DNA of 64,000 bases from Neobacillus sp. WH10 (GCF_030123405.1 NZ_CP126110.1:4960001-5024000); one strand, 5' to 3'; positions 36,401-44,816 are shown, counted from the stretch's first letter. Notes: generated by a model from the letters alone, not told the origin. Translations and numbers: made by a program.

Positions 36401-36739
36401 ACGATTGAATCAGGATATCAATTCTTTGATACAAAGCTAATACCAGAAATACTAGACGTAAAAATTGAATGGCCAGAAGGAAAAACCCCAACGATTTACG
36501 AAATAAAAATTGACAAGAAGGAAGGAAATCTTTCAGAATTGATTGCTTTATTAAATGATGCAAAAGCTTTAGATGAAAGCAAGTTCTCTCCTGATAGCTG
36601 GAAGTTCCTTTTGAAAGAAATAGCCAATGGAGAAGAAGTACTTGCAAATGAAAATGCCACTCAACATGATGTCGATCATGCCACTAAAAAGTTACAGGAT
36701 GCCCTCGAAAAATTAACTGAAAAGCAAGCAGATCAATAA
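33407..36739 (+). CDS. Secreted GH84 beta-N-acetylglucosaminidase/hyaluronidase-like enzyme
   Basis: 1110 residues. Signal peptide 1-30 (ending PTASA), a GH20b-like N-terminal domain (about 38-175), then the GH84 catalytic barrel from KIRGFIEGYYGIPWS (183 on) with the catalytic Asp pair D307-D308 in FGVLGDDVG. A C-terminal region has a discoidin-like carbohydrate-binding segment and a FIVAR-like helical repeat (LIALLNDAKALDE...). No LPXTG anchor. GGGAAGG precedes ATG 33407. GH84 enzymes remove beta-linked GlcNAc from glycans. The CRE-controlled leader suggests use of host or matrix glycans as carbon source. Confidence 0.9.
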   Translation: MKKRFWLNLAIIFTVIFSSAIGIKAPTASAKENSSIDYEIYPVPHKLTYHEGSTKLDKAIQVIYDDTIDSVTRKKVENIFKQNGYPAPAIGTEVADDKINVLIGTKGSNGPVDTYAATNGTSQDMDFSKIDAYQLVIQNNTMMILGKDTDASFYGVVTLNAILSQAPDKEVRNLSIQDYANTKIRGFIEGYYGIPWSNEDRMSLMRFGGNFKMTSYVFAPKDDPYHREKWAELYPPEKLAEIKEMAQVGNENKTRFVWTISPLAEVAKIAQSGGNPMLKLQENTDKMLAKFNQLYDVGVRQFGVLGDDVGSLPHDYVVALMKSVSDWAKAKGDVYDILYCPASYNSSWAWNPAELNAYEKGFDKSIQIFWTGSTTCAPIVQSTIDTFKTRSNGGVVRRDPLFWLNWPVNDVDMSRVFLGKGEMLQPGIKNLAGAVTNPMQEAEASKVALFAIADYTWNTEVFNAQKSWEDSFKYIEPNAAEDLHILAKHMSDANPNGLTLSESEDIKSLLDTITSKVNNGSSLKDSGPEAITELQKIADAANGFLAKTKNEKLKKELEPFVKALRDMVLADIEFIKTGLAIEAGNKADTWDHFSKATALRQQSLDYDRPLLNGTMKTKPAKKRLQPFTNNLESKISPKVEKFLDLQKPVTKASIFTNVDAYETLSVTESKTTTSLNAAGTIKLNKGDYLGVKLSRIKDLTEIEAPSVKGLTIETSLNGIVWDKVKNMTALSDARYVRLLNKKAKPIEFTLDSLKVTSFEIEPKSVKETNYTSVENPLALFDGNVKTPAWFKNSQLNGKYITYDMGQEITLKSIKSFIAEGEHDYPRHAILEASLDGNEWTTVMTFGSQDGANEGEATNEDRIDTIFDKHEAPYRTKEVRDLDQKIKYLRFKVTRTKVGSDKWIRMQELVINDGQYYPENNDPTITTNAQINIGYTKDNLIDGKLNMKFKPGGTEAAEILYHIGEAGTRVTGVTILEDPNSLSGSQVSVRTTKGWKKLGTIESGYQFFDTKLIPEILDVKIEWPEGKTPTIYEIKIDKKEGNLSELIALLNDAKALDESKFSPDSWKFLLKEIANGEEVLANENATQHDVDHATKKLQDALEKLTEKQADQ

Positions 36740-36741
36740 AG

Positions 36742-36784
36742 GCAAGAGAACCGTCCCTATAAGCAAAGGGACGGTTCTTTTGCT
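36742..36784 (+). terminator. Terminator after GH84 gene
   Basis: AGAGAACCGTCCC pairs with GGGACGGTTCTTTT. The same half-motif (AGAGAACCGTCCC) occurs at about 33067-33080, and a related GGGACG hairpin at 6243, so it belongs to a recurrent Bacillus terminator-like repeat. Confidence 0.85.
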
Positions 36785-36951
36785 ATAAATCAGGAGATTA
36801 GTTAGATGTTAATTAAGCATCTATATTCGAAAAGGGCTTCCAATTAGTGAAGTTATTAATTTGCTTTCTTTTTCAACAAAAGTCCGTTAGAAAAAAGGTA
36901 TATTTGTCATTTTGTATCCCTTTTAAAATACCAAAATAAGAACAAGGAGTG

Positions 36952-37728
36952 TCATTCTTCTGTTAATAGTTTTGTTAGTAATTTGTCAAATTTATTTGAA
37001 CTCAATATTTCGTGTGTAATGAATTCGCCATTATAAAACAAACCAAAAGTTGTCCATATTATCGGTGAGTTTTGTGCGTCTTCTTTAGTTGTTATCCTAT
37101 AAGCATTAAAGTGGACACTTTTATTTTCTGCTACAATTCTAAGCTCTTCCAATATACCAACAGCAAATGGACACTGAGCTGTGTAATAAATGGAGATACC
37201 TTTATCTTTGGAAAAAGTCTTTACCTGTTTTTTAAAAGATGGTACAACAGCCTGTTCATTCCACTTCAAGGCCACTAATTGAAAATATGGTCCTGCTTGG
37301 TCTACTAACTCAAACCCCATATGTTCAAAGAAACGTTTATCACTTAAATACGGGTAATTTTTCTTTCCGACAATATGTACAATCCCATCCATACCACGAT
37401 TGATAGCATCTTCTTTGCAATAATTTAACAATTGCTTTGCATACCCGTTATTTTTATATTTACCAGAAACCCACAAACAATTAATATACATATAATTTGG
37501 TGCTTGAATAGGAACCCACGCCATTTCAGCAGGTAAATATTCAATAAAAACTTTTGCACGTTCATCTAAACGATAGAATACTAATCCGTCATCCATTCGT
37601 TCTGCCAACCATTTCTTCTTTTCATTTACTGCATTCTCATATTGTTTTGCACCAAATGCACAACATATGTGTTCAGTTTCAATATTACTTTTTGTAATTT
37701 GAATAAATCCCAATTCTCCCATCTCCAA
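36952..37728 (-). CDS. yoaP: GNAT N-acetyltransferase with YoaP-like C-terminal domain
   Basis: About 258 residues. The N-terminal half is a GNAT fold (YINCLWVSGKYKNNGYAKQLL is the acetyl-CoA loop region). The C-terminal half (about 165-258) is a YoaP-type, thioredoxin-like segment with ISIYYTAQCPFAVGI. The start is uncertain: TTG 37728, ATG 37722 or a later TTG all lack a clean site. Monocistronic and flanked by unrelated genes. Substrate unknown. Confidence 0.75.
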   Translation of the reverse strand: MEMGELGFIQITKSNIETEHICCAFGAKQYENAVNEKKKWLAERMDDGLVFYRLDERAKVFIEYLPAEMAWVPIQAPNYMYINCLWVSGKYKNNGYAKQLLNYCKEDAINRGMDGIVHIVGKKNYPYLSDKRFFEHMGFELVDQAGPYFQLVALKWNEQAVVPSFKKQVKTFSKDKGISIYYTAQCPFAVGILEELRIVAENKSVHFNAYRITTKEDAQNSPIIWTTFGLFYNGEFITHEILSSNKFDKLLTKLLTEE

Positions 37729-37783
37729 TGTTGATGAACACTTTTTACACTCAAAAACTTATAATAAATGTCGAGGTATGTAT

Positions 37784-38479
37784 TTACCTGATTGAAGATC
37801 TGACCCCACTAGGGGCACCGCAGGTCCCCGTAATTTTCTTAATTACTTCACTCATTGCCTCTTGCTTCATAGATTCGAGTTGATAATCATGATTGATAAA
37901 TTCTAAATTTCTTGTCACATTATTCGGGACGATCACACATCGAATACCGGCTTGTTTTGCTGCTTGTAAACCATTTAACGAATCCTCGAAGGCGATCGCT
38001 TCTGTAGGCAGCAAGTTACAATCTCTCAATGTTTTTTTATATAACTCTGGATCTGGTTTAATCCTAGTAACGTCATCTTTAGTGTTAACAACATGGAAAT
38101 AGCCAATAATATCCAGTTGTTCAAGGTATCTCATAACCCACTCTCTAGACGAACTGGAAGCTAAACCAATGATAAAGTTGTTTTGTTTCGCTTCATCTAG
38201 GTATTCCATTACACCTTCTCTAAGAATAGGCTTTTTCATTTTATCTTTAAATTTGACGTAAGCTTCATTCTCTAATTGCTCACAATCTACTGACTTCCCT
38301 GCTATTTGATGAAAGTATGGATATAAGACTTCATTTCCTGTTCCAATACATTGGGAGTAGCCTGCTAGATCCAGTTCAACCGAATGTCTTTCTAACAGCA
38401 CTTCTTTAAACGCCTCATACCAAACTGACTCAGTATCTACTAGTAAACCATCAAAATCAAATATTACTCCTTTAATCAA
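37784..38479 (-). CDS. HAD-superfamily hydrolase (beta-phosphoglucomutase/YhcW-like)
   Basis: 231 residues with the HAD motifs: DFDGLLVD at the N-terminus, SSSSREW (motif II), KPDPELYKK (motif III lysine) and AFEDSLNGL (motif IV). It starts at TTG 38479 behind GAGGAGGG. The last dozen residues (GTCGAPSGVRSSIR) are unlike the family and are encoded by a G/C-rich hairpin-like patch at 37790-37830, possibly a small insertion that extended the frame. Substrate unknown, likely a sugar phosphate. Confidence 0.87.
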   Translation of the reverse strand: MIKGVIFDFDGLLVDTESVWYEAFKEVLLERHSVELDLAGYSQCIGTGNEVLYPYFHQIAGKSVDCEQLENEAYVKFKDKMKKPILREGVMEYLDEAKQNNFIIGLASSSSREWVMRYLEQLDIIGYFHVVNTKDDVTRIKPDPELYKKTLRDCNLLPTEAIAFEDSLNGLQAAKQAGIRCVIVPNNVTRNLEFINHDYQLESMKQEAMSEVIKKITGTCGAPSGVRSSIR

Positions 38480-38829
38480 GGTTTTGCCCTCCTCCTCATT
38501 ATTAAGATAAAAAGACCTTCCCCTAACAATTGACGCTTTAATAGAACCATTGGTTTCATATAGAGGAAAAATAAATTGTCCAGAGATACGATAAACCTTT
38601 TTATCCTCATCAAGAAGGCAATAGAAACTGAATCTGTATTCTATTTATTTTACCCGTCAACCCTTCCAGAAGTTTAAGGAGGAGTTTTCCGTTATTTGAA
38701 AATACCATTAATAAATGGTCCATCCTTCCATATTAGCTGAATTGTCTTCTCCTATATGAAAATCATTGAAGTAATTTGTTTCATGTAATATAACTAGTAA
38801 TATCTAATACTTTTATGGAGTCGGTGTTA
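38480..38829. other. Intergenic region upstream of two HAD genes
   Basis: No gene with a start codon is seen. On the minus strand a stop-free frame of about 55 codons without a start runs in phase into the HAD gene (containing KKVYRISGQF), which may be a decayed gene end or chance. Confidence 0.4.
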
Positions 38830-39534
38830 ATGATGAAAGCTCTTTTTTTCGACTTAGACGATACGTTATACGACCAACTGCAGCCCTTTCAAGAGGCTTA
38901 TGATAGGACTTTTTCAGCTATTACGGATATTCCCATTTTAGATTTATTTAAAAAAAGCAGAGAATATAGTGATAAATTTTTTACACTGACAGAGTCGGGA
39001 AAAATGCCATTAGAAAAGATGCATCAATATAGGATGATAAATGCTTTTCAGGATTTGGGATATACGATTACAGCTGAAGAGGCTGTTGCATTTCAAAGTG
39101 TATACAAAGAACATCAATATAAAGTTTCCCTTGTTCCTGACATGAAGAGGATCCTACATTATTTAAGTTCGAAGGGCATTCCCACTTATGTTATTACAAA
39201 TGGTCCCTCATCCCATCAGTGGTTAAAATTAGAATCATTGGATCTATTTCATTGGATACCGAAGACGAATGTCTTTATCTCGAGTGAAGTTGGCTATGCT
39301 AAGCCGCAAAAGGAATTATTTAATTATGTTAACACTAAAACAAATACAACTGGTGCCATTTCCTATATGGTTGGAGATTCATTTGAGAATGATATGATTG
39401 GTGCAAAAAATGCTGGTTGGAATTCCATTTGGGTCAATACAAAAAACAAGCCAAGAACGATAGAAAGCATGCATCCACATTATGAGACAAATTCCTATCA
39501 GCAGCTTGAAGACCTCATAAAATTAATATTTTAA
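38830..39534 (+). CDS. HAD-family phosphatase (YjjG-like)
   Basis: 234 residues from ATG 38830, with GGAG 9 nt upstream; the ATG at 38815 overlaps that site and is rejected. HAD motifs: FFDLDDTLY near the N-terminus, ITNGPSSHQ (motif II), KPQKELFNY (motif III) and MVGDSFENDMIGAKNAGW (motif IV). Such enzymes dephosphorylate small metabolites, including noncanonical pyrimidine nucleotides. Not related closely to the HAD gene on the other strand. Confidence 0.88.
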   Translation: MMKALFFDLDDTLYDQLQPFQEAYDRTFSAITDIPILDLFKKSREYSDKFFTLTESGKMPLEKMHQYRMINAFQDLGYTITAEEAVAFQSVYKEHQYKVSLVPDMKRILHYLSSKGIPTYVITNGPSSHQWLKLESLDLFHWIPKTNVFISSEVGYAKPQKELFNYVNTKTNTTGAISYMVGDSFENDMIGAKNAGWNSIWVNTKNKPRTIESMHPHYETNSYQQLEDLIKLIF

Positions 39535-39598
39535 GATATTAATTGGATATTACCTTGCACCACGAATGGCCTGAGTTCATTTTAGTTTAAAAAAATTG

Positions 39599-39636
39599 AA
39601 AGGCAGAACACTTTTACTTTTAAGTGTTCTGCCTTT
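39599..39636 (+). terminator. Terminator after HAD gene
   Basis: 15-bp perfect arms (39599-39613 with 39622-39636) built on AAGGCAGAACACTT and flanked by T residues. In the rest of 39535-39966 I see no gene. Confidence 0.85.
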
Positions 39637-39842
39637 CTTATTTTTAATATATCTAATCAACCACTGCAACTCCGATGACATCCTCTCATGCAAACGGTTA
39701 TTATTGACCAGCCTACAACACACCCCTTTTACAGAAGTGATTTACTTATTGGTAATAAACAGTACTGAATCATCTATTTGATAGAAAAATCATTTCAGTT
39801 GACTTAACCTTCACTGCCACAATATCATTTTGATTTAATTTT

Positions 39843-39868
39843 AAGCGTCAATAAGACGCTTTTTTTAT
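39843..39868 (+). terminator. Orphan terminator hairpin
   Basis: AAGCGTC/GACGCTT with a run of seven T. No gene ends directly before it, so it may mark a lost gene or read-through backup. Confidence 0.6.
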
Positions 39869-39966
39869 GAAGGAACTGATTTATACGCCTATTTTTAAAG
39901 ATGACAAACTCCTTAATCGTCTGCTTTTCATAAAGTGAAAAGGACTAAATAAAAGAAGGTGAGTAT

Positions 39967-40185
39967 ATGCCCCCATATCAATATCGTGATCATGATTTCC
40001 ATCACTATTCTTACGGTCATTTTTATCCTTATGGATACCATCATCATTACGGACATCATCATTACGAGCATTATCCTTATTACGTTTCCCATCATCCATA
40101 TGGGTATCATTATCCTTACGGTTATGGTCATCACCATTATGGACATTATCCTTACGGACATTACCATCATTACGAATCAACATAA
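39967..40185 (+). CDS. His/Tyr-rich small protein, possible spore coat protein
   Basis: 72 residues, about one third His and one third Tyr, in repeats such as HHYGH, YPYGYHHHY and HYPYGH. AGAAGGTGAG precedes ATG 39967. Low-complexity Gly/His/Tyr-rich proteins of this kind occur in Bacillus spore coats (for example YeeK), and His clusters can bind metals. Two overlapping frames in this low-complexity DNA are also open, but only this one has a good ribosome binding site and is followed by a terminator. Confidence 0.65.
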   Translation: MPPYQYRDHDFHHYSYGHFYPYGYHHHYGHHHYEHYPYYVSHHPYGYHYPYGYGHHHYGHYPYGHYHHYEST

Positions 40186-40219
40186 GAGTAATATATAATA
40201 TTGATTTTCAGAAAAGATT

Positions 40220-40250
40220 GGATGTTCGTAGCTTACGAGCATCCTTTTTT
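40220..40250 (+). terminator. Terminator after His/Tyr-rich gene
   Basis: GGATGTTCGTA pairs with TTACGAGCATCC (one mismatch) and six T residues follow. Confidence 0.8.
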
Positions 40251-40416
40251 AATTACGATCCAAAAAAAGAAATATACTGATTACCTTATTTCTCCGTCTC
40301 TCCTCTAATTTCAAGCAGGAATTTTTTACTATTTTTTACATTATTCAAAATTCGCCATAAGAGCAGATATGGAGAACCATTACATTTCATACTATTCATA
40401 ATAATAACAACAATTA

Positions 40417-40433
40417 TTTACACGTTATTTACA
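40417..40433 (+). promoter_or_regulatory. Candidate PhoP box upstream of phosphoesterase-Tat operon
   Basis: Two direct TTTACA hexamers exactly 11 bp apart (40417-40422, 40428-40433), with a weak third (TCAATA) at 40439, resemble PhoP-binding repeats. They lie about 285 nt before the phosphoesterase start, which is far. The rest of 40251-40716 shows no gene. Confidence 0.3.
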
Positions 40434-40716
40434 GTAAATCAATACTTGTTGTTTATCATTAATTAATGTAAGAGGGGATTTGTGTGAAAATGTTATATTT
40501 TGTGCTATTCGGAGGTGTGCATTAATTGTCATTTGTTCCCCTATTAAGGTGGGAAACACGACCGTTCTAACTCGGAGAAAATTACAGTCCGTTAGTAAGA
40601 AGATTTAATTTTATGGGATTAAAGGGATTTTATTACAATTTATTACTACATCATTTAGTGATCTTTTTCCTTGAAATTGAAATTAACTAGTCGATCTTTT
40701 GAGAGGAGTAATAACA

Positions 40717-42441
40717 ATGAAAAACGATAAATTGAACCATGAAGTAGAAAAATCTTTGCACGATAATCTTTTAAATAAAGGGATGGATCGACGGACCTTT
40801 TTGGAAAGGACAACTAAAATTGCTGGAGCTGCTTTAGGTTTAACTCTAGTGAACTCGTTAAATGGTTTACCTGTGAGTGCAGCATCCATCTCTTCCGTTG
40901 TTCATTCACTTGGTAATGAACCAGATTTAATTTTTCCGGTAATAAGTGATGTACATATTAATTACAACAGTGATGAAACTTTGAAAAAGTTTGTTACTAC
41001 TTTAGAACAGTTAAATAAAGTTGCTCCTAAGCAGGATGCTTTTGTGGTCGTTGGAGATTTAACAGATTATGGAATTGCATCAGAATATGATAAGTTTATG
41101 GCTGCGTATAATGTGAGAAAACAGCCTCAAGCGGTTTCTATGTTTGCGATTGGGAACCATGACTATTGGAATGGCTTATCGGTAGCAAATGCTCAAAAAC
41201 GTTTCCTAGAGAAAACGGGTATGGAATCCATTTACTCTCATAAGATAATCAAAGGTTATCATTTTATCATTCTTTATACTGAAGATGGTAGAACAGAGGG
41301 TACCTACTCAGTAAAACAAATTGAATGGTTAGGTGAGCAATTAAGGCTAGCAAATGCTGATGATCCGAAAAAACCGATTTTTGTCTTCCACCATCAGCCT
41401 ATTAAAGGGACCATTTATGGAAGCGAATGGGGCTTCTCTCAAAATAGAGATCTTTTTTACGATACTTTAAAAGAATATCCGCAAGTAATCTCTTTTTCTG
41501 GTCATACCCACTATCCGTTAGATGACCCTAGAATCATACACCAAAAAGATTTTACTTCTATTGGGACTTCAACGGGCGCCTATTTGTGGCTTGATAGCGG
41601 AAGAATCCAAGGGGAAGTGCCTGAAGGAGCCGGTTTCCTTAATCAAGCACTGATTGTAGAGGTTCATAATAACAAAGTAATCATTAAACGCCGTGATATT
41701 CATAACGATGACTGGACAGGTGAACCATTCGAAATCAGCTATCCTGCAAATAAGCATAATTTTAAATACACAGAAGATAGAGACAAAAAGGCACCTTTCT
41801 TTACAAATGATGCAATGCTTTCCATTGTTAATGAAAAAACGACTGCTACCGGTTTAACCATAATGTTTACTCAAGCTAAAGACAATCTTCTTGTGCATGA
41901 TTATATAGTGGTAGCAAGAAATGTAGAAACAAATGAAGTAACTAAAGAATTTCTTGCTTTCTCAGAGTTCTATAAAGATCCTGTACCAAATCCATTAACA
42001 TTGCAAATTGATGAATTGAAGCCAAACACAACATATGAGATTGAAGTGCACGCTCTTGATTCATACGGAAATGTAAGTAATAACTCTTTAAAAGTTTTAG
42101 GGAAAACACTGGACGGTGTAGTAAAAGAAGTAACAATTAACTTATCCAAAAATGTTTTAAAGGGAGTAGAAGATACGGTTGAAGTTACGGTAGAAAATGC
42201 TAGAATTCCAAAAAGCGATTGGATAGGTTTATATGAAATAAATGATAAACCGGGACCAATCGCAGCAATATGGTGGATGTACACTCAAGTTACAGATGGA
42301 ACCTGTAAGTTTACTTACAATCCAAAGAATAATTTGTATCCAGGAAGATACAAAGAAGGTTCAACGTATAAATTGGTTTATTTCTATGGCAGCGGATATG
42401 ATGCTGTTGCATCAACCACATTCACCGTTGGTAGTAAATAA
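40717..42441 (+). CDS. Tat-exported metallophosphoesterase
   Basis: 574 residues from ATG 40717 (AGGAG 8 nt upstream; TTG 40699 rejected). A twin-arginine signal DRRTFLERT (RR at 25-26) plus a hydrophobic stretch ending PVSAA marks Tat export. Calcineurin-like metal ligands follow: SDVHIN, VGDLTDYG, GNHDYWN, FHHQP and GHTHYP. The C-terminal third has a fibronectin-III-like part (LKPNTTYEIEVHALD) and a further beta-rich domain. tatA and tatC follow directly, as with phoD-tatAd-tatCd of B. subtilis, so it is the likely dedicated substrate. Probably releases phosphate from extracellular esters. Confidence 0.9.
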   Translation: MKNDKLNHEVEKSLHDNLLNKGMDRRTFLERTTKIAGAALGLTLVNSLNGLPVSAASISSVVHSLGNEPDLIFPVISDVHINYNSDETLKKFVTTLEQLNKVAPKQDAFVVVGDLTDYGIASEYDKFMAAYNVRKQPQAVSMFAIGNHDYWNGLSVANAQKRFLEKTGMESIYSHKIIKGYHFIILYTEDGRTEGTYSVKQIEWLGEQLRLANADDPKKPIFVFHHQPIKGTIYGSEWGFSQNRDLFYDTLKEYPQVISFSGHTHYPLDDPRIIHQKDFTSIGTSTGAYLWLDSGRIQGEVPEGAGFLNQALIVEVHNNKVIIKRRDIHNDDWTGEPFEISYPANKHNFKYTEDRDKKAPFFTNDAMLSIVNEKTTATGLTIMFTQAKDNLLVHDYIVVARNVETNEVTKEFLAFSEFYKDPVPNPLTLQIDELKPNTTYEIEVHALDSYGNVSNNSLKVLGKTLDGVVKEVTINLSKNVLKGVEDTVEVTVENARIPKSDWIGLYEINDKPGPIAAIWWMYTQVTDGTCKFTYNPKNNLYPGRYKEGSTYKLVYFYGSGYDAVASTTFTVGSK

Positions 42442-42516
42442 AACTAGAAATGAATGAAGATCGTATAACATTTGGCTGTAGATAAAAATAGAATCATTTA
42501 TTAAGGAGGAGACACA

Positions 42517-42696
42517 ATGTTTCAAAATATCGGCGTACCAGGATTAATCTTAATTCTTATCATTGCTTTAATCATATTCGGCCCATCTAAGTTACCTGAA
42601 ATTGGACGTGCTTTCGGTAACACACTTAGAGAATTTAAACACTCTGCTAAGGATATAATGTCAGACGAAAAAGAAGAAAAGGAGAAAGCTAAGTAA
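42517..42696 (+). CDS. tatA: TatA twin-arginine translocase subunit
   Basis: 59 residues. AAGGAGG precedes ATG 42517. One N-terminal membrane helix (GLILILIIALIIFG), the FGPSKLPEIGRA hinge, an amphipathic helix (FGNTLREFKHSAK) and an acidic/basic tail: a textbook TatA, bifunctional TatA/TatB type in Bacillus. It forms the translocation pore with TatC. Located 75 nt after the phosphoesterase and 62 nt before tatC. Confidence 0.95.
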   Translation: MFQNIGVPGLILILIIALIIFGPSKLPEIGRAFGNTLREFKHSAKDIMSDEKEEKEKAK

Positions 42697-42758
42697 ATTC
42701 AATGGAGATGTAAGTAGTAAGCTTACATCTTCTTTTTTTTTCAGAAAGGAGAAACTGT

Positions 42759-43505
42759 ATGCCTATTCAAAAGATGCATTTGACAGAGCACCTCGAGGAA
42801 CTTAGGAAACGGATTATCTATACCTTGATTGCTTTCATCATTTTTTTAGTTGGATCATTTATCTATGTGCAAGATATTTACAAATGGCTTATTCGTGATC
42901 TTAACCATAAATTGGCTGTATTAGGGCCAAGTGAAATTCTTTGGGTATACTTTATGATTTCAGGTGTGATCGCGATTGCTCTTACCATTCCAATTGCCGC
43001 TTATCAAACATGGAGATTTGTCAAACCAGCACTTTCTGAAAAAGAACGAAAAACAACGATATCATACATTCCCGGATTGTTTATCCTTTTTATCTCTGGT
43101 TTGTCTTTCGGATATTTCGTTGTATATCCAACAGTTCTAAAATTTTTATTGTCATTGTCTGAAGGGCAATTTGAAACGATATTTACATCTGAAAAGTATT
43201 TCAAATTCATGATTAATTTGACACTACCATTTGGATTTTTGTTCGAAATTCCGCTAGTGGTTATGTTCCTAACTTCTATTGGGATCATTAACCCTATGAT
43301 TCTTTCAAAAGCACGGAAGATATCGTACTTTTTAATCGTCCTCACATCTGTTTTGATTACACCGCCTGATTTCATATCAGATATATTAGTGACAGTACCT
43401 CTTGTAGTTTTATACGAAATTAGTATTAACTTGTCAAAAGTGATCTATCGAAAGAGACTAAAGAAGCTAGCGGATGACGAAATGAAAATAGAGCAAGTGT
43501 CTTAA
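42759..43505 (+). CDS. tatC: TatC twin-arginine translocase subunit
   Basis: 248 residues with six membrane spans and TatC signatures: HLTEHLEELRKRI at the N-terminus, the first periplasmic loop, and LTSVLITPPDFISDI near the end. AAAGGAG precedes ATG 42759. It recognises the twin-arginine signal; being in one transcript with the phosphoesterase, it is probably a substrate-dedicated TatAdCd-type unit. Confidence 0.95.
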   Translation: MPIQKMHLTEHLEELRKRIIYTLIAFIIFLVGSFIYVQDIYKWLIRDLNHKLAVLGPSEILWVYFMISGVIAIALTIPIAAYQTWRFVKPALSEKERKTTISYIPGLFILFISGLSFGYFVVYPTVLKFLLSLSEGQFETIFTSEKYFKFMINLTLPFGFLFEIPLVVMFLTSIGIINPMILSKARKISYFLIVLTSVLITPPDFISDILVTVPLVVLYEISINLSKVIYRKRLKKLADDEMKIEQVS

Positions 43506-43643
43506 TAAAAATCGACTACTTTTGTCGTTTCAACAGGTAATAACCGAGCTTGGACAGTATATTGAAGGGTTCCGTTTTTAGGTGCAAAACAGTTAAATAA
43601 CATAGTTAGTCGCAGATGATCATTATGTGGATTTGCCTGTTGA

Positions 43644-44816
43644 TAGTCCGAATGCGAGGCTCATTCGGACTGGATAAGCAGGATCTTACCTTCGGTTGTC
43701 CGAATGCGAGGCTTATTCGGACAGGATACGCAGGATCTTGCCTTTGGTTGTCCGAATGCAAGGCTCATTCGGACAGATCAAGCAGGAATTTACCTTTGAT
43801 AGTCCGAATACATGGCTCATTCGGACTGGTCAAGCAGGAATTTGCCTTCGGTTGTCCGAATGCGCGGCTCATTCGGACAGGTTAAGCAGGTATTTGCCTT
43901 CGGTTGTCCGAATGCGCGGCTCATTCGGACAGGTCAAGCAGGAATTTACCTTCGGTTGTCCGAATGCGAGGCTCATTCGGACAGGTCAAGCAGGTATTTG
44001 CCTTTGGTTGTCCGAATGCGCGGCTTATTCGGACAGGTCAAGTAAGATCTTGCCTTTGATTGTCCGAATGCAAGGCTCATTCGGACAGGTCAAGCAGGAA
44101 TTTGCCTTTGGTTGTCCGAATGCGAGGCTCATTCGGACAGGTCAAGCAGGAATTTACCTTTGGTTGTCCGAATGCAAGGCTCATTCGGACAGGTCAAGCA
44201 GGAATTTGCCTTCGGTTGTCCGAATGCGAGGCTTATTCGGACAGGATAAGCAGGATCTTGCCTTCGGTTGTCCGAATGCGCGGCTCATTCGGACAGGATA
44301 AGCAGGATCTTGCCTTCGGTTGTCCGAATGCGAGGCTTATTCGGACAGGTCAAGCAGGAATTTGCTTTCGGTTGTCCGAATGCGAGGCTCATTCGGACAG
44401 GTCAAGCAGGTATTTGCCTTTGGTTGTCCGAATGCGCGGCTTATTCGGACAGGTCAAGTAAGATCTTGCCTTTGATTGTCCGAATGCAAGGCTCATTCGG
44501 ACAGGTCAAGCAGGAATTTGCCTTTGGTTGTCCGAATGCGAGGCTCATTCGGACAGGTCAAGCAGGAATTTACCTTTGGTTGTCCGAATGCAAGGCTCAT
44601 TCGGACAGGTCAAGCAGGAATTTGCCTTCGGTTGTCCGAATGCGAGGCTTATTCGGACAGGATAAGCAGGATCTTGCCTTCGGTTGTCCGAATGCGAGGC
44701 TCATTCGGACAGGATAAGCAGGATCTTGCCTTCGGTTGTCCGAATGCGAGGCTTATTCGGACAGGTCAAGCAGGAATTTGCTTTCGGTTGTCCGAATGCG
44801 AGGCTCATTCGGACTG
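43644..44816. repeat. Array of 23 phased 52-bp palindromic repeats
   Basis: Twenty-three units start every 52 bp without any length change, from 43644 to the last palindrome ending at 44816. Each has a palindrome (TGTCCGAAT, a 9-nt loop of the GCGAGGCTC type, ATTCGGACA) and a conserved linker such as GGTCAAGCAGGAATTTGCCT. Variation is limited to a few positions (GCG/GCA, CTC/CTT, GGTCAAG/GGATAAG, AATTT/ATCTT). An eight-unit block is itself tandemly duplicated (for example 44041 onward recurs at 44457, 416 bp apart). It lies between the convergent ends of tatC and the WYL gene. Confidence 0.97.

Noticed and set aside
37790..37830. Terminator for the HAD gene
   Set aside because: The G/C-rich hairpin lies inside the open frame and has no T run; read instead as an odd C-terminal extension.
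39881..40198. Alternative frames over the His/Tyr-rich gene (an Asp/Asn/His-rich one and two Ile/Met-rich ones)
   Set aside because: They are consequences of the low-complexity repeat DNA. Only the 39967 frame has a proper ribosome binding site.
42759..43505. Opposite-strand frame of 123 codons within tatC (43004-43375)
   Set aside because: Shadow of tatC; composition fits the complement of a membrane protein gene.
43644..44816. CRISPR array
   Set aside because: The sequence between palindromes is itself conserved from unit to unit, there are no unique spacers, and no cas genes are present.
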